Assembly: GCF_001854805.1 (NCBI RefSeq)
Contig: NZ_MBLO01000036.1
Span: forward strand, 254,534-318,533
Length of the DNA: 64,000 nt
Direction: 5' to 3'
Source: Pseudofrankia coriaricola
Lineage (GTDB): Bacteria > Actinomycetota > Actinomycetes > Frankiales > Frankiaceae
Part shown: one piece after another, positions 1 to 7,613 of the stretch
How positions within the stretch are numbered: position 1 is the first letter of the stretch
How the letters are laid out: each line of letters starts with the position of its first letter
Notes under the pieces: model-generated
The model's input: only the letters and a program-made list of their open reading frames with translations
The model's database searches: none
Told to the model about the DNA's origin: nothing
Position numbers and translations under genes: made by a program

Positions 1-1352
1 GTCAGCGTCCGCCGCAGCGTGCGGACCGTCTCGTCCTGCTTGAGATTGCCCCGGATGAATCGGCGCGCCCGCTCCCGGAAGCTGTCGAGGTCCTCGACGT
101 CGCCCGCCGCGCCCGCCCGCGGCGCCGACGGGACGGCGGCGCGCGGGGCCGCGGGCGTCTCCTCCGGCTGAGTGTCGTCGCCCGGGGCGGTGGCCTGCGC
201 GACGGCGATGGCGGCCAGCCGCTCCAGGTGCTCGGCCGGGGCGCCGAACAGCGAGCGGTTGACGGCACCCCGGCGCAGGAACAGGTGCAGGTCGTGCTCG
301 AAGGTCACCCCGATGCCGCCGTGCAGCTGGACGCAGTCCTGCAGCAGCTCGACCCCGGGCTCGCCGAGGGCCTTGGCGACGCTGACCAGCTCGTCGGCCC
401 GTGGCGAGCCCGCGTCGACGGCGGCGGCCGCGGCGTCGACGGCGGCGTGCGTCGCCTCGAGCCACATCTTCATGTCGGCGAACCGGTGCTTGAGCGCCTG
501 GTAGGAGGCGAGCGGGCGGCCGAACGAGTAACGGTCGAAGGCCCACTCGACGGTCATGTCGAACGCGCGCTGCAGCGCGCCGACGGTCTCGGCGGTGAGC
601 ATGACCAGGGCGAGCTGAAGCTGGCGGCGCACGTCCTCGTCGGCCCCGCCGAGCTCGCCGACGACCGCCGCGCGCGGCAGCCGGACGCCGTCGAAGGTGA
701 CCGTGGCGAACCGGCGGGTCAGGTCGAGGGAACGCATCGGCGTGACGGTGACGCCGGCCGCGTCGGCGGGCACGAGCACCTGGGTGAGCCCGTCGCCGGT
801 ACGGCCGGTCACCAGCAGGTGGCTCGCGGACCCGGCGGCCTCGACCGGGCGCTTGACCCCGTCGAGCACGACCTCGTCGCCGTCGGCCCGGACGGTGAGG
901 GTGATGGTGCCGAGGCGGTCGTGCGGGGCCGGCTCGGCCAGGCACCACGCACCGACCGTCTCGCCGGCCAGCAGCGCGTCGAGAACGTCGGCCTGCTGGG
1001 CGGCGGCCTCGGGCCCCAGGGTGGCGGCGGTGCCCGCCGTCAGCGCGCGGGACAGCGCGGCGGCGACGACGTTCGTCCCGACCAGCGGCCCCGGCGCCGC
1101 GTGGGTGCCGAACTCGTAGGCGATCAGGCTCAGGTCGACGACGGGCGCGCCGCTGACGCTGCCACCGCCAAGCTCGTCGTCGACCACCAGCGCGGTCCAG
1201 CCGAGCTCGGCGCCGGACCGCCAGTAGTCGCGGCCGAATCCCTCCGGGTCGTCGCGCAGCCGGCGCAGCGCGTCCGGGGCGGCCTCCCGCTCCAGGTAGC
1301 GCGCCGTGGTGTCACGCAGGATCTCCTGCTCCGAGCTCAGCTCGATCAGCAT
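1..1352 (-). CDS. Acyl-CoA dehydrogenase, two-domain FadE34-like (3' end outside window)
   Basis: FAD-dependent acyl-CoA dehydrogenase that would introduce a double bond in a CoA thioester. The frame is open from an ATG at 1352 to the window edge (450 codons visible, no stop). Residues 1-360 are a complete acyl-CoA dehydrogenase-like domain; the C-terminal helical motif LQDCVQLHGGIGVTF lies near residue 335. An Ala/Pro-rich linker (about 380-415) follows, then DSFRERARRFIRGNL, which looks like the start of a second dehydrogenase N-terminal domain. Mycobacterial FadE34 has this tandem architecture, so a total near 700 residues is expected. It is the leftmost gene and is divergent from the GntR gene at 1642. 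The fusion is visible in part only; substrate unknown. Confidence 0.8.
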   Translation of the reverse strand, partial: MLIELSSEQEILRDTTARYLEREAAPDALRRLRDDPEGFGRDYWRSGAELGWTALVVDDELGGGSVSGAPVVDLSLIAYEFGTHAAPGPLVGTNVVAAALSRALTAGTAATLGPEAAAQQADVLDALLAGETVGAWCLAEPAPHDRLGTITLTVRADGDEVVLDGVKRPVEAAGSASHLLVTGRTGDGLTQVLVPADAAGVTVTPMRSLDLTRRFATVTFDGVRLPRAAVVGELGGADEDVRRQLQLALVMLTAETVGALQRAFDMTVEWAFDRYSFGRPLASYQALKHRFADMKMWLEATHAAVDAAAAAVDAGSPRADELVSVAKALGEPGVELLQDCVQLHGGIGVTFEHDLHLFLRRGAVNRSLFGAPAEHLERLAAIAVAQATAPGDDTQPEETPAAPRAAVPSAPRAGAAGDVEDLDSFRERARRFIRGNLKQDETVRTLRRTL

Positions 1353-1641
1353 GGACTCGACACCCCCGTGGCGGCTCGTGGGCGGTCGCCCTTGCAGATT
1401 GATTCATAATTCACTAGAGCAATCTACGATCGGCGGGGCGGAACGCGCCACGATCTGTGGGACCGCCACGACCTGTGGGACGGAGGACACGCTCACGCCC
1501 ATCCGCCCGCCGGCGGCCGTATACAGGGGAGAACCCTGGCCGGAGTGCCCGGCCGCCCGCCGTCCAGCCGCCCCACAGCCGAAGATCGCATACTGTCGAG
1601 GACCCCGACACCATCCCGTCACCACCGCGAGGACCAGCACC

Positions 1642-2298
1642 GTGCCGCCCAGCCGAACCGTCAAGCTCACGAAGGCGAGCAACGCCGTCGTCGACTACCT
1701 CCTCGAGGAGATCTTCGAGGGGCGGCTGCGCTCCGGGCAGCGCATCGACCTCGTCGAGGTGGGCGACGCGCTCGGCCTGTCCCGCAGCCCGGTCCGGGAA
1801 GGTCTCGTCATGCTGGAGCGGGACGGGATCGTCTCGATCCGGCCGCACCGCGGGGTGTTCGTCGAGCCGTTCGACGCCGAGTCCGTGCTCGACGACTTCG
1901 AGGTGATGGGCCTGCTCTCCGGGGTCGCCGTCTCGCGGCTGGCGCACCAGCGCGACCCGGCGGTCATCGCCGAGCTGGAGCAGCTGATCGCCGACCTGAA
2001 GGCCACCGAGTCGATCGAGAGCGTCGGCGAGATCGTCCAGCAGATCCTGCGCGCCCAGCACCGCGCCGGCGGCTCGCGGCGGCTGCGCGCCGAGCTGCGT
2101 GCCTTCGCGGGCTTCCTGCCCTGGGTGTTCCGCGTCGAGAGCGGCCTGACACACGCCGATGTCGTCGCCGAGATGGAGCGGGTCATGAACGCCATCGTCG
2201 CGGGCGACGGCGAGGCCGCGTCCCGCCAGCGCGTAGCGGACTTCCGCGCCGCCGGCGAACGCGTCATCTCGGCCCTCACCACCCGCGGCATCCTCTGA
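1642..2298 (+). CDS. GntR/FadR-family transcriptional regulator
   Basis: DNA-binding regulator of 218 residues. The N-terminal winged helix-turn-helix is clear (LRSGQRIDLVEVGDALGLSR then SPVREGLVMLERDGIV, residues 25-70). The C-terminal part is all-helical, matching an FCD effector domain that normally binds a small acid or acyl-CoA. The GTG start at 1642 is chosen because it gives the usual family length; an upstream extension would be a basic, low-complexity leader. The gene is divergent from the acyl-CoA dehydrogenase and converges on the SDR at 2331. It probably controls the adjacent dehydrogenase, but no operator was identified. Confidence 0.8.
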   Translation: MPPSRTVKLTKASNAVVDYLLEEIFEGRLRSGQRIDLVEVGDALGLSRSPVREGLVMLERDGIVSIRPHRGVFVEPFDAESVLDDFEVMGLLSGVAVSRLAHQRDPAVIAELEQLIADLKATESIESVGEIVQQILRAQHRAGGSRRLRAELRAFAGFLPWVFRVESGLTHADVVAEMERVMNAIVAGDGEAASRQRVADFRAAGERVISALTTRGIL

Positions 2299-2330
2299 AC
2301 CTGGCCTGAACCGGCGGGTGCCGGCGCTGG

Positions 2331-3113
2331 TCAGGTCTCCTGGAGGCCGCCCATGTGGTGGCCGCCGTCGACGGAGAGGACCTGGCCGGTGATGTACGAG
2401 GCGGCGTCGCTCGCGAAGAAGGCGATCGCCTGGGCCACCTCGTCGGGCCGGCCGACCCGGCCGAGCGGGGTGCCCGCGGCGATGTCGCCCGGGTCGATGC
2501 CGGCGACGTCCCAGGCCGCGGCCGCCCGCTCGGAGGCGATCCCGCCCACGGCGACGCAGTTGGCGCGGATGCCGTAGTGCCCCCACTCGGCGGCGGTGAC
2601 CTTGGTGAACATCTGCAGCGCCGCCTTCGCCGCGGCGTAGTGCGCTCCGCCCCTGACGCCGTACACGCCCGCGTCCGAGGAGATGTTGACGATCGTGCCG
2701 GAGCGCTGCGCGACGAAGTGCCTGCCGGCCTCACGGGTGCAGAAGTAGGCCGCGCGGACGTTGAGGTCGAAGCTCGCGTCCCAGCCCTTGGTCGGCAGGG
2801 TCCGCAGCGGGCCCATCCGGGTGCCGCCGGCGTTGTTCACCAGGATGTCGACGTGTCCGAGCTCCTCGACGGTGCGCTCGACGAGGGCGACGACCTGCTC
2901 CTCGTCCTTGATGTTCGTCGGCACCGGCAGGCAGCGCCGGCCGGTGGCGTCCCGCACCGCCGCCGACGTGCGCTCCAGGTCGGCGACGGTGCGGGCGGCG
3001 ATGGCGACGTCGGCGCCGTAGGCGGCCAGCAGGCTGGCGGTGGCGGCGCCGATGCCGGTGCCGCCACCCGTCACGATCGCCACGCGGCCCGTGAGGTCGT
3101 AGGGAGCATCCAT
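2331..3113 (-). CDS. Short-chain dehydrogenase/reductase
   Basis: NAD(P)-dependent oxidoreductase of 260 residues, classical SDR. The Rossmann motif TGGGTGIG is at 15-22, NNAGG at 93-97, the catalytic Ser in NISSDAG near 145, and Tyr159/Lys163 in YAAAK. The C-terminus ITGQVLSVDGGHH is typical of the family's substrate lid and tail. It lies 58 bases downstream of the TIM-barrel gene on the same strand and probably shares its transcript. Family membership is certain; the substrate, likely a hydroxyacyl-CoA or alcohol, is not. Confidence 0.88.
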   Translation of the reverse strand: MDAPYDLTGRVAIVTGGGTGIGAATASLLAAYGADVAIAARTVADLERTSAAVRDATGRRCLPVPTNIKDEEQVVALVERTVEELGHVDILVNNAGGTRMGPLRTLPTKGWDASFDLNVRAAYFCTREAGRHFVAQRSGTIVNISSDAGVYGVRGGAHYAAAKAALQMFTKVTAAEWGHYGIRANCVAVGGIASERAAAAWDVAGIDPGDIAAGTPLGRVGRPDEVAQAIAFFASDAASYITGQVLSVDGGHHMGGLQET

Positions 3114-3171
3114 AGAGCGAGAACCTCTTCCTTCTTCGAAGGTCCGGGCTTGCCAGTCGGGTACCGGCCGG

Positions 3172-3930
3172 TCAGCGCCAGAAGCGGGCGGTGGACTCGT
3201 AGGCCCGCCGGCAGAACTCGGGGACCGGCAGCTGGCGCAGCTCGGCGGACAGCACCTCGACGCTCACCAGACCGTCGAAGCCGCGCTCGAGCAGGGCCGA
3301 GGCGAACCTCTCCAGGTCCAGCTCGCCGTCGCCGGGCATGACGCGGCGGTGCATCGTCTCGGATATCCCGCTGCCGACGGGTGGCGGCGCGTCGTCGAAC
3401 TGCAGATAGGCGATCTCCGCCAGCGGGATCGCCGCCAGCTCCTCCCAGGTGCTCTTCCCACGGAAGAAGTGCCAGGTGTCGATCAGCACTCCCGCCTGCC
3501 CGGCGCCGGCGGCGGCCACCACGTCCCTGGCCTCGGAGATCGTCCCGACGAAGCCCATCGGGCTGAACTCGACGGCGAGCCCCGCCCCGGCCTCGGCGAG
3601 TGTCTGGGCGCAGCGCCGGATCAGCGGCGCGGTCTGGGCGGTCAGCTTCGCCCGGAACCCGGCGAGCACCCAGCGGGCACCGAGCACGGCCGCCGCCTCG
3701 GCGAGCCTGGCCGCCTGCGCCAGCGTCTCCTCGGCGTCCTCGCTGACCAGCAGCGCGAGCACCTCGTGGCAGCGCAGCCCGGCGGCGTCCAGCGTCTTCG
3801 CGGCGGCCGCGGTCGCGTTGCCGGCGGCCATGCCGACGGAGGTGAAGCCCGCCCCCGCGGCGGCCGCGGCCAGCCCCGGAACGTCAATGTCCCACCGTGA
3901 GTCGGGAGTCAACGCGATCTCGACCGCCAT
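3172..3930 (-). CDS. Sugar phosphate isomerase/epimerase-like TIM-barrel protein
   Basis: 252 residues with the pattern of the xylose isomerase-like / AP endonuclease 2 barrel: VEFSPMGF (metal-ligand Glu region), GVLIDTWHFFRG (Asp and His ligands), YLQFDDAPPP and a late VSVEVLS strand. These enzymes isomerise or epimerise small hydroxy-carbonyl compounds using a divalent metal. Within a P450/SDR group it may act on a ring-opened or hydroxy-ketone intermediate (inference). The ribosome site GAGGAGAA sits just before ATG and belongs to a tandem duplication listed separately. Confidence 0.7.
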   Translation of the reverse strand: MAVEIALTPDSRWDIDVPGLAAAAAGAGFTSVGMAAGNATAAAAKTLDAAGLRCHEVLALLVSEDAEETLAQAARLAEAAAVLGARWVLAGFRAKLTAQTAPLIRRCAQTLAEAGAGLAVEFSPMGFVGTISEARDVVAAAGAGQAGVLIDTWHFFRGKSTWEELAAIPLAEIAYLQFDDAPPPVGSGISETMHRRVMPGDGELDLERFASALLERGFDGLVSVEVLSAELRQLPVPEFCRRAYESTARFWR

Positions 3931-3933
3931 GGG

Positions 3934-3965
3934 TTCTCCTCATCACATATTCTCCTCATCACATA
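3934..3965 (-). repeat. 16-base perfect tandem duplication carrying the ribosome binding site
   Basis: TTCTCCTCATCACATA occurs twice in direct succession (3934-3949 and 3950-3965). Read on the minus strand each copy contains GAGGAGAA, so the TIM-barrel gene has two Shine-Dalgarno sequences 16 bases apart; only the proximal one is correctly spaced from ATG at 3930. Confidence 0.9.
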
Positions 3966-4178
3966 CTCGCGTCGGCCCGCACGCCGCCACGACCCCCCTT
4001 CCCCACCGATTGGCTGTGGGACGGCTCGGCGCCCGTCGGCGCGTTCGGCGCCGATGCCGCTCGGTAGCCAATCCGGACCTCCCAGATCGGCTCCGCCGAT
4101 CCGGCAGGGACCCCGGGGGACCCCGCGGACAAATCGGCGCAGAAAAAGAAGGAGAGCGCACGGAAGCCAGGCCGGGGG

Positions 4179-4919
4179 TCAGGCCGGCTGGCGGGGCATG
4201 ACGGTGACGGAGGGGATGCTGCCCCGGCAGCGCAGGACGCCGTCGAGGACACGCAGCAGCTCGTCGACGTCGAGCAGGGCGCCGGTCTGGTAGCCGCGGC
4301 TGACCCACAGCGGCCGGACCTTCGCGGCGTAGTCCCAGTCCCAGTCGGCAGGGAACTCGCTCTGGCCGGGGCCCTCGCCGCCGGCGCAGTCGCCGACGAC
4401 GACGCGGGTGAAGCCGACGTCGGGGTGCTCCGTGCGGAAGGCCTCGACGAGCTTGTCGAGGGCCGCCTTGCTGACCGCGTAGGCGGCGAACCCGGGCCAG
4501 ACGGGCGTCAGCGACGCACTGATCGAGGACAGGTACGCCGCGACCCCGCCGGAGGCCTTCAGGTGGGGCAGCGCGGCCGCGGTGACGAGGGCGGCCCCGG
4601 TCACGTTGGTGTCGAAGGTGCGCCGCCAGGTCGCCGCGCCCACGCGCTCGACCGGCGACAGCGGCCCGATGCCGGCGCTGTAGACGACGGCGTCGATGCC
4701 CCCCAACCCGGTCGCGGCCTCTTCGATCGCTGCCTGGCAGCTCGCCTCGTCGGTGACGTCGCACTCGATGGCGAGCGTGCCGGGCCCCGCCTCCTTCGCC
4801 GCGTCCACCAGCCGCTCGCGACGACGCGCCAACAGCGCGACCTGGTCGCCGCGGCGGCCCAGGTCGACGCCAATGCACCTCCCGAGCCCGCTCGACGCCC
4901 CGACCACCACAGCCTTCAC
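4179..4919 (-). CDS. Short-chain dehydrogenase (paralogue of the SDR at 10708)
   Basis: 246-residue SDR. GASSGLG is at 7-13, Ser131/132, Tyr147 and Lys151 (YAVSK) form the catalytic set, and the N-terminus MKAVVVGASSGLGR is nearly that of the SDR at 10708, with the catalytic residues at identical numbers. The GTG at 4919 is chosen because AAGGGAG lies six bases before it and because it matches the paralogue's start. It follows the P450 at 5040 by 120 bases on the same strand, suggesting that it oxidises the P450 product (inference). The 248 bases between its stop and the TIM-barrel gene hold an inverted repeat (GATTGGCT / AGCCAATC) and a GATCGGC hairpin but no gene. Confidence 0.87.
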   Translation of the reverse strand: MKAVVVGASSGLGRCIGVDLGRRGDQVALLARRRERLVDAAKEAGPGTLAIECDVTDEASCQAAIEEAATGLGGIDAVVYSAGIGPLSPVERVGAATWRRTFDTNVTGAALVTAAALPHLKASGGVAAYLSSISASLTPVWPGFAAYAVSKAALDKLVEAFRTEHPDVGFTRVVVGDCAGGEGPGQSEFPADWDWDYAAKVRPLWVSRGYQTGALLDVDELLRVLDGVLRCRGSIPSVTVMPRQPA

Positions 4920-5039
4920 CAGGACTCCCTTCTCGGCCGCCGGCCGCGCGCGGCGGCCGGTCGGACCTGACTGGGTCCCGAGATGGCACGAGCACGGCCG
5001 CCACGGCCCGGGACCCGGCGGCCGCGCTGCCATCGGTGG

Positions 5040-6242
5040 TCAGAGGACGAACGGCAGGCTCTCGTAGCCGCGGACGGTGCTGGTGTGCAGCCGGACGGCG
5101 CGGTCCCGGTCGACGTCCCACGCTGGGAAGCGACGCAGCGTCTCCTCGATCGCGACGCGCGCCTCCAGGCGGGCGAGGCCGGCGCCGAGGCAGAAGTGGA
5201 TGCCGTGGCCGAAGGAGACGTGGCTGTCGAACGTCCGGTGGATGTCGAAGCGGTCGGGGTCCGGGTACCTGCGGTCGTCGCGGCCGGCGGAGCCGGTGAG
5301 CAGCAGCACCTTCGACATCGCCGGGATCGTCACCCCGTGCAGCTCGACCTCGCGGGTGGTCATGCGGCCCTGGACCGGCGACGGCGCCTCGTAGCGCATC
5401 AGCTCCTCGACCGTGTTCGGGGCGAGCGCCGGGTTGGCGGCCAGTTCGGCCCGCTGGTCGGGATGGTCGGCGAGCACCGAGCCGAACCAGCCGAGGAGGC
5501 GGGCGACGGTCTCCGTGCCGGCGCTGACGATCTCCTGGGCGACGGTCGCGGCCTGGTCGGTGGTCAGGCGGCGCGGGCCGTCCTCGGAGGCGATCTCGGC
5601 CTCGGCGAGGCCGGTGATCATGTCGTCGCGGGGTGCCTCGCGGCGCACCTCGATCTGCTTGTGCCAGTACGCCTTGAGCTTCACGGTGGCCGCGCGTGAG
5701 ATCTCGTTGCTCATCCCGGCGGTCTCGTCGTGGTGGAACGTCAGGTCGATCGTCCTGCGGATCTCCTCGCGGTCCGCCGGGTCGACGCCGATGAGCTCGG
5801 AGATCACCTTCGACGGGAGCTGCGCGGCGAAGTCCTGGACGTAGTCGAAGCCGCTCCCGCCGACGTGCGGGTCGAGCATCTGGGCGCACAGGCCGCGGAT
5901 GTGGCCCTCCAACCGGGCGACCCGGCGCGGGGTGAACGCCCGGGAGACGAGCGCGCGCAGCATGTTGTGGACCGGGGGGTCGGAGAAGATCAGGAACACG
6001 GGCGGCATCGGCTCCGGGCTCATGATCTCCAGGACGGTGCCGTGCGCGGAGCTGAACGTCGCCGCGTCGCGGTGGGCCTCGTCGACGTCGGCGTGGCGGG
6101 CGAGCGCGTAGAAGCCGAACCGCTCGTTGCGGTAGAGGGGTGACTCGGCGCGCATCCGCTCCCACACCGGGTACGGATCGGTGTCGATCGTCTTGTCGAA
6201 CGGGTCCCAGTACAGGTCAGCAACGGCCGCCGGCGTCATCAT
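5040..6242 (-). CDS. Cytochrome P450
   Basis: Soluble bacterial P450 of 400 residues. The I-helix motif is SAGTETVARL, the K-helix ExxR is in EELMRYEAP, and the haem loop is FGHGIHFCLGAG with Cys351 as axial ligand. It is a close paralogue of the P450 at 16348: both begin VADLYWDP or VTELYWDP and end in LHTSTVRGYE. P450s of this kind hydroxylate steroids, terpenoids or fatty acids using electrons from a ferredoxin. No ferredoxin gene is adjacent, so it must borrow one, perhaps from the 32-35 kb island. It is the first gene of a leftward group; a family 2 operator lies at 6370. Confidence 0.92.
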   Translation of the reverse strand: MMTPAAVADLYWDPFDKTIDTDPYPVWERMRAESPLYRNERFGFYALARHADVDEAHRDAATFSSAHGTVLEIMSPEPMPPVFLIFSDPPVHNMLRALVSRAFTPRRVARLEGHIRGLCAQMLDPHVGGSGFDYVQDFAAQLPSKVISELIGVDPADREEIRRTIDLTFHHDETAGMSNEISRAATVKLKAYWHKQIEVRREAPRDDMITGLAEAEIASEDGPRRLTTDQAATVAQEIVSAGTETVARLLGWFGSVLADHPDQRAELAANPALAPNTVEELMRYEAPSPVQGRMTTREVELHGVTIPAMSKVLLLTGSAGRDDRRYPDPDRFDIHRTFDSHVSFGHGIHFCLGAGLARLEARVAIEETLRRFPAWDVDRDRAVRLHTSTVRGYESLPFVL

Positions 6243-6369
6243 CAGTCCTTGGGTTCATCGCATCCACCGCGGTTGTCCGCGGTCCGTCCGCCGCTCGGGC
6301 GGCCGGCACGTCGACGGCGACGGCCCTGGCGGGCATGCCCGCCGTCGCGCATTTGAACACTGTTACAAC

Positions 6370-6385
6370 GAGTGAACGCACACTC
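6370..6385. promoter_or_regulatory. Family 2 operator-like palindrome upstream of P450
   Basis: GAGTGAACGCACACTC is an imperfect palindrome with AGTG and CACT arms around a CG centre, 128 bases before the P450 start. The same arrangement recurs at many promoters of this window (24685, 42629, 53531, 54728, 56023, 56182, 63839). Confidence 0.55.
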
Positions 6386-6446
6386 CCCCGCGTCGCGGGA
6401 GATGTCAAGACCCGTCCGGATTGCCAGGTCGCGGGAGCGCGCCCCC

Positions 6447-6495
6447 GGGCCCGTCCGGCCGGCCGCGCGGGGTGCGCGGCCGGCCGGACGGGCCC
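6447..6495 (-). terminator. Long perfect stem-loop downstream of the 6543 gene
   Basis: Positions 6447-6468 and 6474-6495 are exact reverse complements (22 pairs, almost all G:C) with a five-base loop. The hairpin lies 48 bases past the stop of the oxidoreductase at 6543, so it fits a terminator or 3'-end stabiliser; there is no U tract. A second, perfect 16-base palindrome GGCGGGCATGCCCGCC is at 6328-6343. The stretch 6243-6542 otherwise holds only the operator at 6370. Confidence 0.65.
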
Positions 6496-6542
6496 GGTCA
6501 GGCAGCCGGGCGCGGTCAGGCGGCCGGTCAGCGCGCGGCCGG

Positions 6543-7613
6543 TCAGCGCAGCGCGGTGCCGATGATCTGGGGCAGGTCCAGGGTCGTGCGGATACCGGGG
6601 AGCGCCGCGACGACGGCGGGGATCGCATTGACCGGGCGATGGGCGGTGTAACCGGGTGACGTCGCGGCCATCTCATCGAGCGTGACGGGGAAGCGCAGGG
6701 TGATGTCGAGCGGGGCGTCGCCCTCGACGGACACGCGCCAGCCGGTGTCCAGCAGTTCCCAGGCGGGATCGAGGTCGGTACTGCAGTACCAGTTCGCCCG
6801 GAACTCCAGGAACGGTGTGCCGCCGCGCAGGCCCGTGACGGTGACGCGCTGCGCGGCCACCGTCCCCGCGGCGATGCGGCCGGCGGCTATGTCGACGTCG
6901 TGGGTCGCGACGGCGACCTCGCCGGAGGCGGTGATCTCCTCGATCGGCGCGCCGAACGCGTCGGCGGTCAGCGACAGCGAGGGGCCGAAGGCCTCGCCCA
7001 GGTACGCCGCGCGACGGTCGTCGAACGCCGCCGGCGGCTGCCCGTAACCCATGAGGTTGAAAATCATGTCGGGCGAGTCGCGCCGCGACATGTCGGCGTA
7101 CTCGTTGATGACGATCCGGTCGAGCCGGCGCTGAAGGGAGGAGACCACGAGCGGGAGCGCCTCGGAGATGAACCCGGGGCTGGAGCCGGTGCTGTGGATC
7201 GAGGTGCCGCCGGCCGCGCAGGCCTTCTCCACCTGGGCGCGCAGGGTGGGATCCATGCTGGCCGGGCGGTGGAACTCGCCGCGGGTGGTGACGATGTTCG
7301 CCCCGGACTCGAGCAGCCGGCACGCCTCGTCGACGTCCAGCCGTGCCGGCATGTAGAGCACGCAGTCGGCGCCGAGAGCCACGATGTCGTCGATGCTGGT
7401 GGTCGCCAGGACGCCGGTGGTGGTGCCCAGTCCTGCCAGCTCGCCGGCGTCCTTGCCCGCTTTGTCGTCGCTGTAGACGTAGAGCCCGACCAGCTCCAGG
7501 TCCGGGTGTTCGATGACCGACCGCAGCGAGCGGGTGCCGATGTTGCCGGTCGCCCACTGGACGACCCGTAGTGGAGCCTGTCCTAACGCGGCGTCGCCGG
7601 ACGTCGTGGTCAT
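6543..7613 (-). CDS. DapB-N-like NAD(P)-binding oxidoreductase
   Basis: 356 residues. The N-terminus (LRVVQWATGNIGTRSLRSV) is a Rossmann fold of the dihydrodipicolinate reductase type; VLYMPARLDVDEACRLLESG and the substrate-side segment STGSSPGFISE follow the pattern of a family common in actinobacterial lipid clusters, related to 2,4-diaminopentanoate dehydrogenase. The reaction is unknown; it may reduce or oxidise a carbonyl or amine next to an acyl chain. Its ATG overlaps the stop of the DUF35-thiolase fusion (ATGA), so the two are translationally coupled and probably work on the same intermediate. The start codon was set by that overlap. Confidence 0.75.
   Translation of the reverse strand: MTTTSGDAALGQAPLRVVQWATGNIGTRSLRSVIEHPDLELVGLYVYSDDKAGKDAGELAGLGTTTGVLATTSIDDIVALGADCVLYMPARLDVDEACRLLESGANIVTTRGEFHRPASMDPTLRAQVEKACAAGGTSIHSTGSSPGFISEALPLVVSSLQRRLDRIVINEYADMSRRDSPDMIFNLMGYGQPPAAFDDRRAAYLGEAFGPSLSLTADAFGAPIEEITASGEVAVATHDVDIAAGRIAAGTVAAQRVTVTGLRGGTPFLEFRANWYCSTDLDPAWELLDTGWRVSVEGDAPLDITLRFPVTLDEMAATSPGYTAHRPVNAIPAVVAALPGIRTTLDLPQIIGTALR

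Noticed and set aside
1306-1641. Upstream extension of the GntR gene
   Set aside because: Extra residues are basic low complexity and the GTG at 1642 gives the usual family length.
3943-6165. Minus-strand frame of 740 codons over the SDR and P450
   Set aside because: Low-complexity Arg/Pro sequence in the wrong frame of two real genes.
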